64,000 bases of DNA from Porpolomopsis calyptriformis (lineage: Eukaryota; Basidiomycota; Agaricomycetes; Agaricales; Hygrophoraceae). How positions within the stretch are numbered: position 1 is the stretch's first letter; each line of letters opens with the position of its first letter. The notes beneath the pieces are model-generated. The model was not told the origin of the DNA, did not search any database, and saw nothing but the letters and a program-made list of their open reading frames with translations. This document shows positions 32,319 through 43,430 of this stretch, piece by piece. The stretch is taken from contig OX621171.1 in NCBI GenBank assembly GCA_951640195.1, positions 1,116,001-1,180,000 of the forward strand, given 5' to 3'. The position numbers were made by a program, and so were the translations under genes.

Positions 32319-32768
32319 CTATTCTGAGTCTGTGTCATCACCCGTAAGATCAATAACTTCAATAGCAGTCAATGCCACTGTGGCATTCGCATTACAAGTG
32401 TGGTAGTGAAAAGCTCTTCGGGTTGTGATCAGTCTGCAGCGGCACCTTGAAAACAGCTGTCGGAATTGAGACACAGTCAGACCTGGTTGAGTCCAGGCAT
32501 CGAGCTTTACTAAGAGCTGGAAAGATGAGTTGCCTGCGGTCGGCTCTTGGTGCAAGGGAATGGATGACAAACCGACATCTTTTTGACACGATAAAGGTGA
32601 TCTGAGTTGGCAATAAAAGAGGTAAGATCGGGATAAGATGGACATGCCAAGTTGTGCCTCAGCATATGTTCTTTTGAGCAGCCTTAACAATCGAGCTGCG
32701 GGTATGGCAGTGACGGTGGAGCTGGGATGACCTGGAAAATTATTAATAATCCAATGAGACTTTGGTGG
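32319..32768 (-). pseudogene. 3' part of an unassigned gene split by a Ty3 element
   Basis: This is the downstream half of a minus-strand gene whose upstream half lies at 39451-40130. It includes LLRLLKRTYAEAQLGMSILS, a Cys-rich stretch with FSRCRCRLITTRRAF, and an acidic end EVIDLTGDDTDSE. The target duplication GTTTG joins the two halves. I recall similar mushroom proteins ending in an EVIDLT motif, which resembles a SUMO-interacting motif (V-I-D-L); that role is only a guess. Confidence 0.4.
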
Positions 32769-32773
32769 GTTTG

Positions 32774-33143
32774 TGTTATGATTCGGTAGTCGAAGGGTTT
32801 TACTTCTCGCGTTGGAGGGGCTGATGAGGGAAATGGAATTCGACTAAAGAGTGGGGAGCTAACTAGGAATCGAACTTAACCTACTGACTAAAGATCAGGC
32901 TTTATATACTAACTACCTGAGTCGCCATGAGTTAGTCGTGTGTACGATTACAAAGCAGAATCCGGAATGTGACTAGTGAAGAGTCACAAAAAGAATAGCA
33001 GAAACGGAATGTGACTCGTGAAGGAGTCGGAAGGAAGGTACATGTGATCAGTCTCTATATATAAAACGGTAAAGCGGAAGGATAAACGGAATAGAGACTA
33101 ATCAAGTATGACTAAAAAGAAAAAGAAAAACGTGTCCGTGACA
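32774..33143 (-). repeat. 3' LTR of the 6.67-kb Ty3 element
   Basis: 370 bp with TGTTATG and GTGACA ends. A TATA-like run (CTATATATAAAACGG on the plus strand) lies near 33053. It matches the other LTR except for about seven substitutions. Confidence 0.95.
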
Positions 33144-33223
33144 TACACCCACACTAAAAGGAATTTCGTCCCGAAATTCGAGGCGGCTTCGAGAGTGTTG
33201 ACGGGTGTGGAGGAGGTGAAGGA

Positions 33224-33802
33224 CTAGATTAAGTCCTTACCGGAGACGGTGGTCGACAGGGAAATAATGTCGGCCGGGGAAGTATTATCGTCGTCGGGGA
33301 TGGTGATGGGGTTCGACAACGAACCGGGGGGAACGATGAGCGGACCTGGGAAAACAGGAGGGACCGGGGAATCAAGATGGGGAAGTACCTTTATGACTTC
33401 CTCGTATTTCGTCTCCTAGTGTTTGGCCTGTTCTCGCCAATACTCACTCGCTCTTCTTTTTCCATCCAAGCTCATTCCTTGATTATACAATTCTTCGTTC
33501 AGTCTCGCGATTTCGTTTTTGTAGTATTCGATGTCCTTCTGTAACGACTCAATGATTTGCTTGGGTGGGATGGGTGGCGCGATGATTTCTTCTGGCCATA
33601 TGGGAAGGTCCCGATTGCGCGCGCGACAGTTGTGTTGCCAGAGTTGTCCGGCGAGCTCAGCTTCACCGTAGGCGGAGGAGGTGGAAGCGAGCAGAGGGGG
33701 AGCGCGGCGAGGGGGTTGTCCTCCAGTGGACATATGAGGAGCGCGGGGTGGACGACCACCGGTTGACTTGCGAGCGGTTTGGTGTGAGCGTTCTGCGGGC
33801 AT
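33224..33802 (-). pseudogene. Accessory ORF of the 6.67-kb Ty3 (Pro-rich, coiled coil)
   Basis: About 193 residues, starting at the ATG at 33802 and ending at 33224, between the chromodomain stop and the 3' LTR and on the same strand as pol. Layout: basic, Pro-rich N-terminus; AELAGQLWQHNCRARNRDLP; WPEEIIAPPIPP; coiled coil IARLNEELYNQ; YWREQAKH; then a Pro-rich end (DSPVPPVFPGPLIVP) and a Ser/Asp tail. TAG at 33418-33420 replaces a Trp codon, since a related copy at 48900-49481 reads YWREQAK-type YWE there. A like protein occurs in the 9.1-kb element (47266-47787). No known domain. Confidence 0.7.
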
Positions 33803-33923
33803 AGTGATGTCGATTTTGAGAGTGAAAGATGGAGACGAAAGAGATTATAAGGATAAGTCGGAGTTTGGAAAGGTGACAAAAGTGAAAATATAAACGAGGG
33901 GAGTTGATACCGTGAAAGAATGA

Positions 33924-36900
33924 TTAGGTCGCCGTTTGAATTGAGTGTTCGTATTCTAGAATTCGTTCTTTCACATGGAGGAGGTTCTTCTTCGGCTCCC
34001 AAGTTGCTTCTTCAATAGGATAGCCGACCCATTTAACCAAATACGTACGACGTCGGGTAGACCCGTGGTGTTGGAGAATTTGTTCGACCTCGTATTCTTC
34101 TTTCTCTTGAATGACATCTGGAGGCGGACGGAGATTATCATCTACTTCCTCTGGATGGAGATCGGAGTTAATATTAGCGGGTCTCAGGAGTGAAACGTGA
34201 AAGACGTCGTGTATTTTCCATGATAAGGGAAGGGCCAGGCGATAAGAGACTTTTCCGATTTTTTCTAGAACTTTGAATGGTCCAGTACGTCGGACATCAA
34301 GTTTGAGGGTTGGACGACCTGTTTTTAAGTTACGGGTATCAAGATAAACAAATTGACCTATTTGGAGTTGGGTATCTTTCCGTTTACGATCTGCGAAGCG
34401 TTTCATGGTTTCGGCTGTTGTTTCTAGAGCTTTTGTGGCTTCTCCGCGGGCTTCTGTGAGATGATCGTGAAAGGCATCTGCTGCGGGATTGGAAGTAGGG
34501 ATCGCAGGGATAGATGGGACAAAGGGATGTTGGCCAGTGTCAAGGTAAAAGGGAGTGTATTTCGTCGAGGAGTGTTGTCAGTTATTATACGCGAATTCAG
34601 CTGGGGATAGCCAGTTGGACCAATTGTCTTGTATAAAGTTTGTATATAAACGAAGGTATTGTTCAAGCTCTTGATTGGTGCGTTCCGTTTGACCATCAGT
34701 TTGGGGATGATAAGCGGTGGATAGACCGGAGATGATTCCCAAATGAGTATTGAGAGCTTTCGCGAATTTGGAGGCGAACTGAGTTCCTCGATCGGTTATG
34801 ATCTTCTTTGGCCAGCCATGGTGTTTCCATACGTTGTCCCTGAAGAGTTTTGCGACTCCTTCTGCAGAAATATTCGATGTCGTCGGGATAAAGTGAGTGC
34901 GTTTGGTAAAGCGATCGACAACGACTAAGATAGCATCATAGCCAGATGATTGGGGGAGTTCCACGATTAGATCGGCGGTGATTTCTTCCCAAGGTCGAGA
35001 CGAAGGGGGAATGGGTTCCAGGAGACCTGCAGGCTTCGAAGGATAGAGCTTGACTTGTTGGCAGGTCGGACAGGATGATACGAATACATGGATGTCAGGG
35101 GCAGCACTACTCCAGGTGTAGTTCCGCAACACAAGCTCACGTGTCTTCTCGATTCCGGGATGGCCTCCATGGGGTAGGGAGTGGGTCAATCGAATTATCT
35201 CTGTGTGTAGCGATACGTCCGCTGGCACGACAATACGATCTCCTGCATCTCTCACAATTCCGTCAGTGAAGGAGTAGCCGGAAGAGGAATCGGATAGTTT
35301 GATGCGAATGTCCTCTGGGATTTGATTGAAGTCGGGGAAGCGAAGTCTTGACATGAAAGAGGGTTCGGACATGGAAATGATAGCATTGATGAAACGTTCA
35401 GGGGGGAGGAGGGCTTGGCCTTCTAATTCTTCTTTTTCTGTATGACGGTGGTCGGGTCGGCGAGAGAGTCCATCAGCTTTGTTCTTAACTCCAGGAGAAT
35501 ACTCGATCTTGAAGTCGAATCTGCCTAAGTATTCCATCCAACGTGCTTGTCGTCTGGAGAGGGATCTGTTCTGCATGAAGTACTTGAGTGCCAAATTGTC
35601 TGTTTTTATCAATACAGTATCCCTTGCGCCCTCTAAAAGATAGCGCCAATATTTGAGGGAAGTGACGATCGCAAGCATCTCCAGATCATGGGTAGGATAG
35701 TTGTACTCGGCAGGGAGGAGGGATTTCGAGAAAAAACCAACGGGGTGCCAACCATTGTCGTGTTTTTGAGATAAGACCGCGCCAATACCGAAATCAGAGG
35801 TATCGGTCTCCAAGAGGTAAGGAAGGTCTGGCCGCGGGGTAAGAAGGACAGGGGCTGTAGTGACGAGATATTTGAGTTGTTCAAAGGCTTTCTGACACAA
35901 AGGAGACCAATCCCAAGGTTGATCTTTCCGCAAAAGGCCACAGAGGGGACGAACGACTGAGGAGAAACTTTTGATATAACGACGCCAGAAGTTGGTGGTG
36001 CCAAGGAAGGACTGGAGGTCTCGCAGCTTTTGGGGTGTCGGCCAATTGATAATGGCGTCTACCTTTTTTGGGTTGATAGCGAGTTGACCTTTGCTGATGA
36101 TTGTACCAAGGTATGTAACAGAGGTCTTCTCCATTTGGCATTTGACAGGTTTGGCGGATAGTTGATTCTTCTCCATGAGTTTAAGGGTTTCGTCAGTCCA
36201 GTGGCGGATTTCTTTGGGGGTGTCACCCATAATGAGAATGTCGTCAATATAGATGTGAACACAGCCAGAGTCCAGAACGGGTTTAAAGAGAACATCTATC
36301 ATTCGTTGAAAAGATGCTGGGGAGTTTCGTAGTCCAAAGAACATAACGGTCGGTTCAAAGAGTCCTCGATTAGTGATGAAAGCTGCTTTCCATTCGTCGC
36401 CTTCCTTGAGTCGTATGTTGTTAAATCCCCATCGAATATCGATAACAGTAAAAAGTGAAGCAGTAGCAAGCTTCGGTACTTGGAGGATTTCCGATAGAAG
36501 GGGGAGGGGATAACGATCAGGAATGGTTTTCGAGTTGATGTAGCGATAGTCCTGGATAGGACGTAGACCAGCACTGAGACCTTTGGCATTGATCTCTTCG
36601 GCTTTTTTCGCAAAGAAGAAAGGAGCAGCTTGTGGTGATTTCGATGGACGTATTCGACCTGTTCTGAGATTTTCGTCAATAAACTTATTAAGTTCCACCT
36701 GTTCATAGGGGGAAAGGGGATAGAGTTTTCCGACTTGAAATTTGGTGTTCGGGTAGAGGTTGATCGCATGATCAAAGGAACGTCGAGGAGGAAGCTTGTC
36801 GAATTCTGTGGTATGGAAAACACGCCAGAAATTATGATAATGACTGGGAATGAAGGATTTGATGTCCTCCTCGATGGAAACTGGTCGGGAGTGGTCAACT

Positions 36901-37544
36901 CCGACCAAACGGATAAAGGAGTCATGTTTCAGACTCGAATCAAAGACGTAGAGTTCTTCCTGTGGGGGCAACACTCCGACTCGCATACTACTGAACAGCG
37001 TGACACCAGACGCAAAGGTTAGGGTGCCTTTTGTCCAATTGATGGTGGGGTTGTGTCGCAAGAGCCATGGGAAGCCGAGGATGACCTGTTGCTTTCTTCC
37101 TAAGTTGGTGACCTCCAACCGGATTCGTTCTCGAAAAGATAGATCTGGTGCCTCGATAAACAGGTCTGTGTCGTGCGTGATGGGACCTCCTCGGTTCTCG
37201 GAACCATCAGTGTTTCGTACCGGTACAACCTCATCCAACGGATAGGTCGATATCTCCATTTGACGAACGAATGCTTCGTCAATAAAATTCCCTGAGGCGC
37301 CAGAGTCGATGAGTGCTATGATAGCCACTCGTCGAAGATTGTCGGCACTCGTGATCCAAAGATAGAATTCGAGAGCGCCTTTGCCCTGTTCAAGTGTGCC
37401 AAGAAAACGAAAACTTTTCATAGATGGTGGTACACATACGTGGGACACAGCCAAAGTGCTCGGGCATTTAGCACTTGGCTGGATTAAAAATCCTTTTGCT
37501 CTTTTAACGCTCGAGCTAGCGCAGCCTGTCTCTCCTTGTCCCAA
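33924..37544 (-). pseudogene. pol of the 6.67-kb Ty3 element (protease-RT-RNase H-integrase-chromodomain)
   Basis: Open from 37544 to 34581 (988 residues), then TGA at 34578-34580 at the Arg after EFAYNN, and open again to 33924. Domains in order: retropepsin (LIDSGASGNFIDEAF, about residue 78), RT (YIDDILIMG, about residue 430), RNase H (LLETDTSDFGIGAVLSQ; LKTDNLALKYFM), H2C2 finger (HGGHPGIEKTRELV; CPTCQQVK), integrase core (TADLIVELP; ITDRGTQFASKFA; YHPQTDGQTERTNQELE), and a chromodomain (YLVKWVGYPIEEATWEP). The frame has no ATG at its front and overlaps gag by about 60 bases in the -1 frame, so it was probably made by -1 ribosomal frameshifting. One C-to-T change at CGA broke it. Confidence 0.9.
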
Positions 37545-38904
37545 TTTGCAATTCCCATATCCTTCAAGTCGTCCTTAGCCGTCCTTTTTTCCTTTTCGTC
37601 TTCCTCTGGTACTTCCTCTATCCGCGCTTCCGATTCTTCTGTATCAACCCGATTGATCATTCGGACATTTCGTCCTTTGCCTTGACCGCGATTTCCTCCT
37701 TTTCCTCGAGTAGAAGTTGAGGATTCTTGACGTGCCGGAACGTCTTCAGCACGTGGGCTTCGACATTCATTGGCGTAATGTCCCTTTTTGCCACAGTTGT
37801 AGCAAGTGATGGAGGAGTTGTCTCGTTTCGCTGTCTTGAGAGAGGCTTCTCTCGATTCTTGTTTGATTGGGGATGAAGTGGTGGTGGTGGTGAAGCAGAA
37901 GGGTTTCCTCGGGGATTCGATTTGGCTTCAGACTTCTTTCCTTTTTGGTCTCGACTTGACCACAACGCTTGTTCAGCTCGTTGCTCCTGGTACTGTTCTT
38001 CGAACTGGGCCGCTTTCGTCGTCCAGTCCAGCAAGGTCGATGGCATGTTGTCCATCGAATAAATCCGCGTTCGGATTGGCTGGGGGAGTCTGGCTTTGTA
38101 AAACCGAAGTAGAGCGGTCTCGTTGTACTCAGTTCTTGCCGCGTGTTGCATGAACCGAAGGTTGTAGTCTTCAATCGTTCCTGTCATCTTCACTTTTTCT
38201 AGCTCGATCCGCGCCTTCGCTGCTGGGTTAATCCTTCCGAAAGCTTCCCTGAAATCGTCCAAGAATGTTGCGTAGTCCCATACGAAATTCCTCGTTCTAT
38301 CAACTCCTTCCGTGAACAGTCATCCCCAAGCCCGTGGGTTGCCGTCACCGAGATAAGAGAGCATGTAGACGATTTTCTGTTTGTCGTTGTAGTCCTTGAC
38401 TACAAAATTGAGTCGACATTGGTGAATAAAGTCTTCAAGCTTCTCGGAAGTTCCATCGTATTCAGTTGGATCGGCGATTTTGATTTTGGCGGGGGCTGGA
38501 AGTGTAGGGGGAGCAGTTGTCTGGGTAGGTAGTTGAGTGGGAAAGGTTGATGGGAGAGGAGGTTGGACGGGTTCGGTTCTTCTTGCAGGGTAAACGAAAG
38601 GATTCGAGGGGGAAAGTCCAGGTCCCCGAAGTACAGATCGTCATCGTGGGGGAGGGGTGGTTGGTTCTGAGTCTTCTTGTCGAGTTTCTTTGAGAACTTT
38701 TAATTCCTTTCGGAGTTCGTCATTGACGTCGACTTCGTTGTAGTACCAGCCATGGAATTGATCAATTTGTGCTCTTAGATCTCTGAGCTCTTGTTCGATG
38801 TTGAGTGGGACGACGACTTCTTCTTCTTCTTGAATGGTAGGGGGGATGTTGCTGGGTCCGGGTGTGGGAACGGTCTGATCGGCTTCGTATTCTTGTTGAG
38901 ACAT
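37484..38904 (-). pseudogene. gag of the 6.67-kb Ty3 element (broken)
   Basis: The ATG at 38904 gives MSQQEYEADQTV. The protein has an acidic coiled-coil front (ELRDLRAQIDQFHGWYYNEV), a Pro-rich linker, the capsid-like retrotransposon Gag region (KLEDFIHQCRLNF; MTGTIEDYNLRFMQHAA) and a CCHC zinc knuckle (CYNCGKKGHYANEC, near 37790). Lesions: TGA at 38641-38643, TGA at 38320-38322 (Trp position) and a frame change at a CAC/ACC repeat near 37880-37900, so the knuckle lies in a different frame from the capsid part. It stops at TAA 37484-37486. Confidence 0.85.
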
Positions 38905-39075
38905 TGATGTTAGCAATGATGACGAGGGGGAAAGGGGGATGATGGATTGTGCAGGGGTTTGGAATACTATGGGTTGAAAGGGAGTATCTGAATCTGCGGA
39001 TGAGAAGATTGACCTTGTTAAGTCTTCAGCAGGATCCAGAGTGGAAGTTGATGTGCAAGAAGGAAGTTCAATTCT

Positions 39076-39445
39076 TGTTATGATTCGGTAGTCGAAGGGT
39101 TTTACTTCTCGCATTGGAGGGGCTGATGAGGGAAATGGAATTCGACTAAAGAGTGGGGAGCTAACTAGGAATCGAACTTAACCTACTGACTAAAGATCAG
39201 GCTTTATATACTAACTACCTGAGTCGCCATGAGTCAGTCGTGTGTACGATTACAAAGCGGAATCCGGAATGTGACTAGTGAAGAGTCACAAAAAGAATAG
39301 CGCAAATGGAATGTGACTCGTGAAGGAGTCGGAAGGAAGGTACATGTGATCAGTCTCTATATATAAAACGGTAAAGCGGAAGGATAAACGGAATAGAGAC
39401 TAATCAAGTATGACTAAAAAGAAAAAGAAAAAAGTGTCCGTGACA
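39076..39445 (-). repeat. 5' LTR of the 6.67-kb Ty3 element
   Basis: 370-bp partner of 32774-33143. In element orientation it carries the promoter that would drive gag-pol. Confidence 0.95.
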
Positions 39446-39450
39446 GTTTG

Positions 39451-40224
39451 AATACTTGAACTAGTGATGGTCCCCAACTCGGATATATGCATTGTAAGGC
39501 CAGGTGCGACGCAGTTGATTTCTGGTTGAGGCAAGAGATGAGAGGATGTTCAGCGTAAGCCAAATTATGGGAGAAATGTTTGACATACCACAGCGAGGGT
39601 AAGACTGGGTGGGCACACCTATTTTGTCATACATATGCTCTAAGGGGACTATTGACACCTTCAATACTAAGCGGGCATCCGAACCCAGCAAAACTTACTA
39701 AAGTATCTGCAGCGATCAGTTGCACAACTGGCAACATATTCTCCCACCAAAAGTCCGCTACTTAGCATGAAGATGGCTGCCTTGATGAAAGGAGATTGAG
39801 TGTCGCTGGGGGCCTGGGCATTCATGGAACATAGACAACATGGGCCAAGAAATTGATGGGAAATGCGGTGGTGTTGCAAATCTGAGGGAGCCACTCGCTC
39901 GCCTGTAGTATAGACCGGCCTGTATAATGGCGAATAAGTATCCTGAATTTTGAAAAGGAGCAGTAGGGCCTTGGACTCGAAGAATGCACCATTTCCACAA
40001 ACAAAGGTGATCGCCTTCGCAATCATATTGAAGAATAGCATGATGTGAGCCTTGGATCTGATACAGAAACTGCCAAACCCTGGCTGGGGGAGGAACTGGG
40101 GTAGACATAGTATATCATATGAAGTTGAACTTGGAGACTTTATACTCTCCTGGCGGCGGTTCTGACAGTATTGTACATGTAGGAACCATAAGGTCCCATG
40201 AACACTGTCGACAAGCATTGGCAA
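39451..40224 (-). pseudogene. 5' part of the unassigned gene split by the Ty3 element
   Basis: Minus-strand coding in two alternating frames: YQIQGSHHAILQYDCEGDHL, then the switch to FSKFRILIRHYTGRSILQAS, then LLVGEYVASCATDRCRYFSK and, after an intron near 39700, YDKIGVPTQSYPRCGMSNIS down to 39461. At least one frameshift (about 39960) and one further frame change (about 39840) are needed. The gene ran on into 32768-32319 before the Ty3 insertion. Family unknown to me by name; similar proteins recur in agaricomycetes. Confidence 0.4.
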
Positions 40225-40452
40225 TGATATGAATTCACACGGCCCCCAATCATGTGAAGTTAGAAAATGAGAGTTGATAATAATAAAATAATAATAATAC
40301 TCACCTGACCATACTTGTGTCGGGATAATTCACCTGTGGATTCATTGGCTAGTGAATTCATCTGGTCAAACGACAGCACCGCGACTCGAATCACAGCTTT
40401 ATGATTCGGAATTCGAAGCACTTGGACCTGCTCAAGTGCCTGATGAGTAAGA
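40225..40452. other. Spacer between divergent genes
   Basis: It separates the minus-strand split gene from Plavaka copy 2. An ATAATAATAATA-type run lies near 40280-40300. No gene. Confidence 0.3.
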
Positions 40453-41603
40453 ATGAACCTGCCTAACTCGAGACCTTACCATGAGGAATGCCATTGTGGT
40501 TGTTCGTTTTCTCTGTCTGGCGCGTTTTCAAAGCACCAGCGGACCTGTCCAAAGTCAAAAAAAGATTATCTAGTGCCCTAATGGTTGCCAAGGAGAAATG
40601 GGTCGAATGGAAAAGGCGTCGAGTTACTGTTGAGCAAAGTGAGGTGTTCATGGCAGCCATACCCAATTCTATTGTAGAGCAGGTACGTACCTTGATGCCT
40701 CATATTGACCCAATAATTCAGAGGGTCTTGGATAGGGTTTGCCAAGGATAGAAGAGTCGGACGTATTATCAGGATCTACATCAATGCAATCGAATGACGA
40801 TGCTATTTCATTAGCTCAGCGTAGGACCCGAAGATCCAATCGAAGACTTCCCCAGAGGTTCAGGGATCTACTTCCCCAGCCTCCCCCAGCGTTACTACCC
40901 AATCTTGGTGCCTCACAAACACTTATGAACCCCCAAGAATCTCTGCTACCACTACCACGACCCTCAGATACCTCGCGAGCGGATAGGCTATCGCCTATTG
41001 TTTGGTTGCCTGCGCCAGATTTTCTGAACGCCACAGAACATTTTTGGGCTTTTCCAGCAGTATAAGGCAGGAGCGTTACCCTCTCATGACCCCGAAGAAT
41101 GTATTAAATTGGCTGACCTCACAAATATACCCCCCAATCCCTTCTGTTCAGATTTCTCCACAGTTCTGGCCTCAGTTTTCTATCCCTACCCCAATCATAG
41201 TTCATTCCAGCTGGGTGATTGGTATTGGAATCACAGGGTGCAGAAGTCACAGAGCAGTTTTCGGGACCTCTTAAGCATCATTGGTAATCCTGCCTTCCAA
41301 CCAGCCGATGTTCAAAACACCAAGTGGGATCTTATCAACAAGAAACTCGGTAGCGATGACATGGGTGAGGAATGGTTAGACGAGGATGCAGGCTGGACCA
41401 AAACACCTGTAATGATATCAGTTCCTTTCCACCGCAGAATGGCATCTCCTGGCCCTCGAAATTACACAACAATGGATTTTCACCATCGAAATCTAGTCTC
41501 AGTTGTCAGGGAAGTCTTGGCCGATCCCGTTCGGGGCCGTAATTTTCACTACAAACCCTACGAATTATACTGGCAACCACAATCTAATGATGCTCCAACA
41601 TGC

Positions 41604-42176
41604 TGATGTGATGTGGAGTCGTCTGAGCTCTGGGATCTGCCCCGAGAGATGATGGGAGGCACAATAGAAAGGAGCTATCAAAGAAATCATAAAAATCGAA
41701 GAAATAGAAGAAATCGGAAAATCGGAGCACTCTCTAGAGTGCTAGAGGCGGTCGAAGAGGCTCAAACATGAAGGACTGGACGTGGGACGATGGAATCTAT
41801 CTTCCTTCTCTATGATACAAACATATCTACAAGTAAATATATCTGTGAAAACAAAGATCCCTTTATATGCTATATAGTAAAGGGATGAGACTTCTGAATG
41901 AAGCCACCAGTGAAAGGGTTGATGGAAATGATGGGAATCTACACAATGGATGTCTGGCTATCAGATGCATCCTTTGATATAAGCTGCGATCGCGAATCGA
42001 AGGATCGGAGAATTCGAAGAAATTCGCAGAAATCTGAAGCATTCGGAGATAAATCGCTGGACAGGAAGCTAAATCGCATAGTCGAGGACATCGTAGAAGT
42101 GTAGTAGACGTCTGGGGGATCACGTAGATATATGGAACATGTCCTCTGGACCTCAGGGGACCAAGGGGTCATATCA
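41604..42176 (-). mobile_element. 573-bp TG-CA element, copy 3, inside Plavaka copy 2
   Basis: 573 bp, in the orientation of copy 2. It is flanked by ATGC (41600-41603) and ACGC (42177-42180), a 4-bp duplication with one transition. Removal rebuilds the Plavaka frame (APTCIRNELYTSPAF) without gap or shift. Confidence 0.85.
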
Positions 42177-42699
42177 ACGCATACGTAACGAGTTATACAC
42201 CTCCCCAGCATTTGGCCAAGCCCATCGTGAATTGCAAGAGTCCCCTGCCAAACCCGGATGCAAACTTCTGCGGGTCATATTTGCATTGATGTTTTGGTCG
42301 GATGCCATGCATCTCGCTTCATTTAGTGATGCTAAACTATGGCCATTGTATCTTTATGTTGGGAATGAATTGAAATATCGACATTGCAAGCCTTCGTGTC
42401 ATCTCTGTAGCCACGTCGCTTATTTTCAAAAGGTCAGTGCTTCACTTATCTCTGATAGCTTTGTCTTCTGTCATATATTGATTATTCTGCTGCAGCTTCC
42501 AGATTCCTTCAAGGATTTTGCACCCGAGCACGCAGGAGGAAAAGGACCTAGTGATGCATTCATGACTCATTGCCAGCATGAATTCCTTCATGCACAATGG
42601 AAAATCCTTCTCGACGATGAGTTTTTAGAAGCTTATAAGCATGGCATTGTAATCACTTGTTGCGACAGCGTAAAACAATGATTTTATCTCCGAATTTTT

Positions 42700-43430
42700 A
42701 CCTATTCAGCAGACTATCCTGAAAAGTGGGTATTTCTCTGTCGAATGATATTGAAGTACTGAGGTTTATTATATTTCAAGAATTCTTCTCGCAAGCATCC
42801 GAAATCGGGGCATGTGTCCTTGTCCTCATTGCCTGATTCCAATATCCCACCTACACAACCTTGGCATGACCAGGGATATGTCGCAACGCATATTGCTTGC
42901 TCGTGTAGATGACAACCAATGCTGAAACAAAGTCACTATAGCCAGGAATACAGTCTACCAGAAAAATTATGCAGTTGACAGCTCTGCTGTCAAAGATATA
43001 CTCAAGGAACAATTGCTGGTACCAAACATGGTACGCATAGTTATACGCCATGCTTCGAATTTGCCAATTAATTCCATTATGCAACAGAATGCCTTCTCCA
43101 ACCAGCTGGGATCGTTAGGCTTCAACCTCTTTCCAATTTTCATTATCAATCTCCTGCACGAGTTTGAGCTCAGCATCTGGAGAGCTTTATTTATCCACTT
43201 GCTCCGGATCTTGGAGTCTCTACACTCAGGTCTCACAAATGAATTCGATTGTCGGTTAGTCAAATTACTTGAATTGTGTCCACCCGCCGCTCATCAGACA
43301 CCAGTTGCAGGGAAATACCCACCTTTGGGAGGAATACTATCAGACGTTTCTCCAGAAACTGTTCAGAATTGAAGAAGATGGCTGCCTGAGATTTTGAGGA
43401 TATTTTACAGGCAAGCGGGCTCTCCTGTTT
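42700..43430 (+). pseudogene. Middle exons of Plavaka copy 2 (decayed, short frames)
   Basis: This part of the gene lacks long frames but still reads as family protein: ADYPEK, then LLASIRNRGMCPCPHCLIPI, a TGA, YQKNYAVDSSAVKDILKEQ, LGFNLFPIFIINLLHEFELS, REIPTFGRNTIRRFSRN and a TGA at an Arg codon before DFEDILQ. It is listed so that the stretch is not read as empty. Confidence 0.65.

Larger units (their letters stand above)
32774..39445 (-). mobile_element. Complete 6.67-kb Ty3/gypsy chromovirus with 370-bp LTRs
   Basis: A structurally complete LTR retrotransposon in minus orientation: 5' LTR 39076-39445, gag (38904-37484), pol (37544-33924) with protease, RT, RNase H, integrase and chromodomain, an accessory ORF (33802-33224) and 3' LTR 32774-33143. 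Perfect 5-bp duplications GTTTG flank it (32769-32773 and 39446-39450). The two LTRs are both 370 bp and differ at about seven positions, so it is fairly young. Two nonsense codons and a frameshift in gag, one nonsense codon in pol and one in the accessory ORF make it non-autonomous now. Confidence 0.95.
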
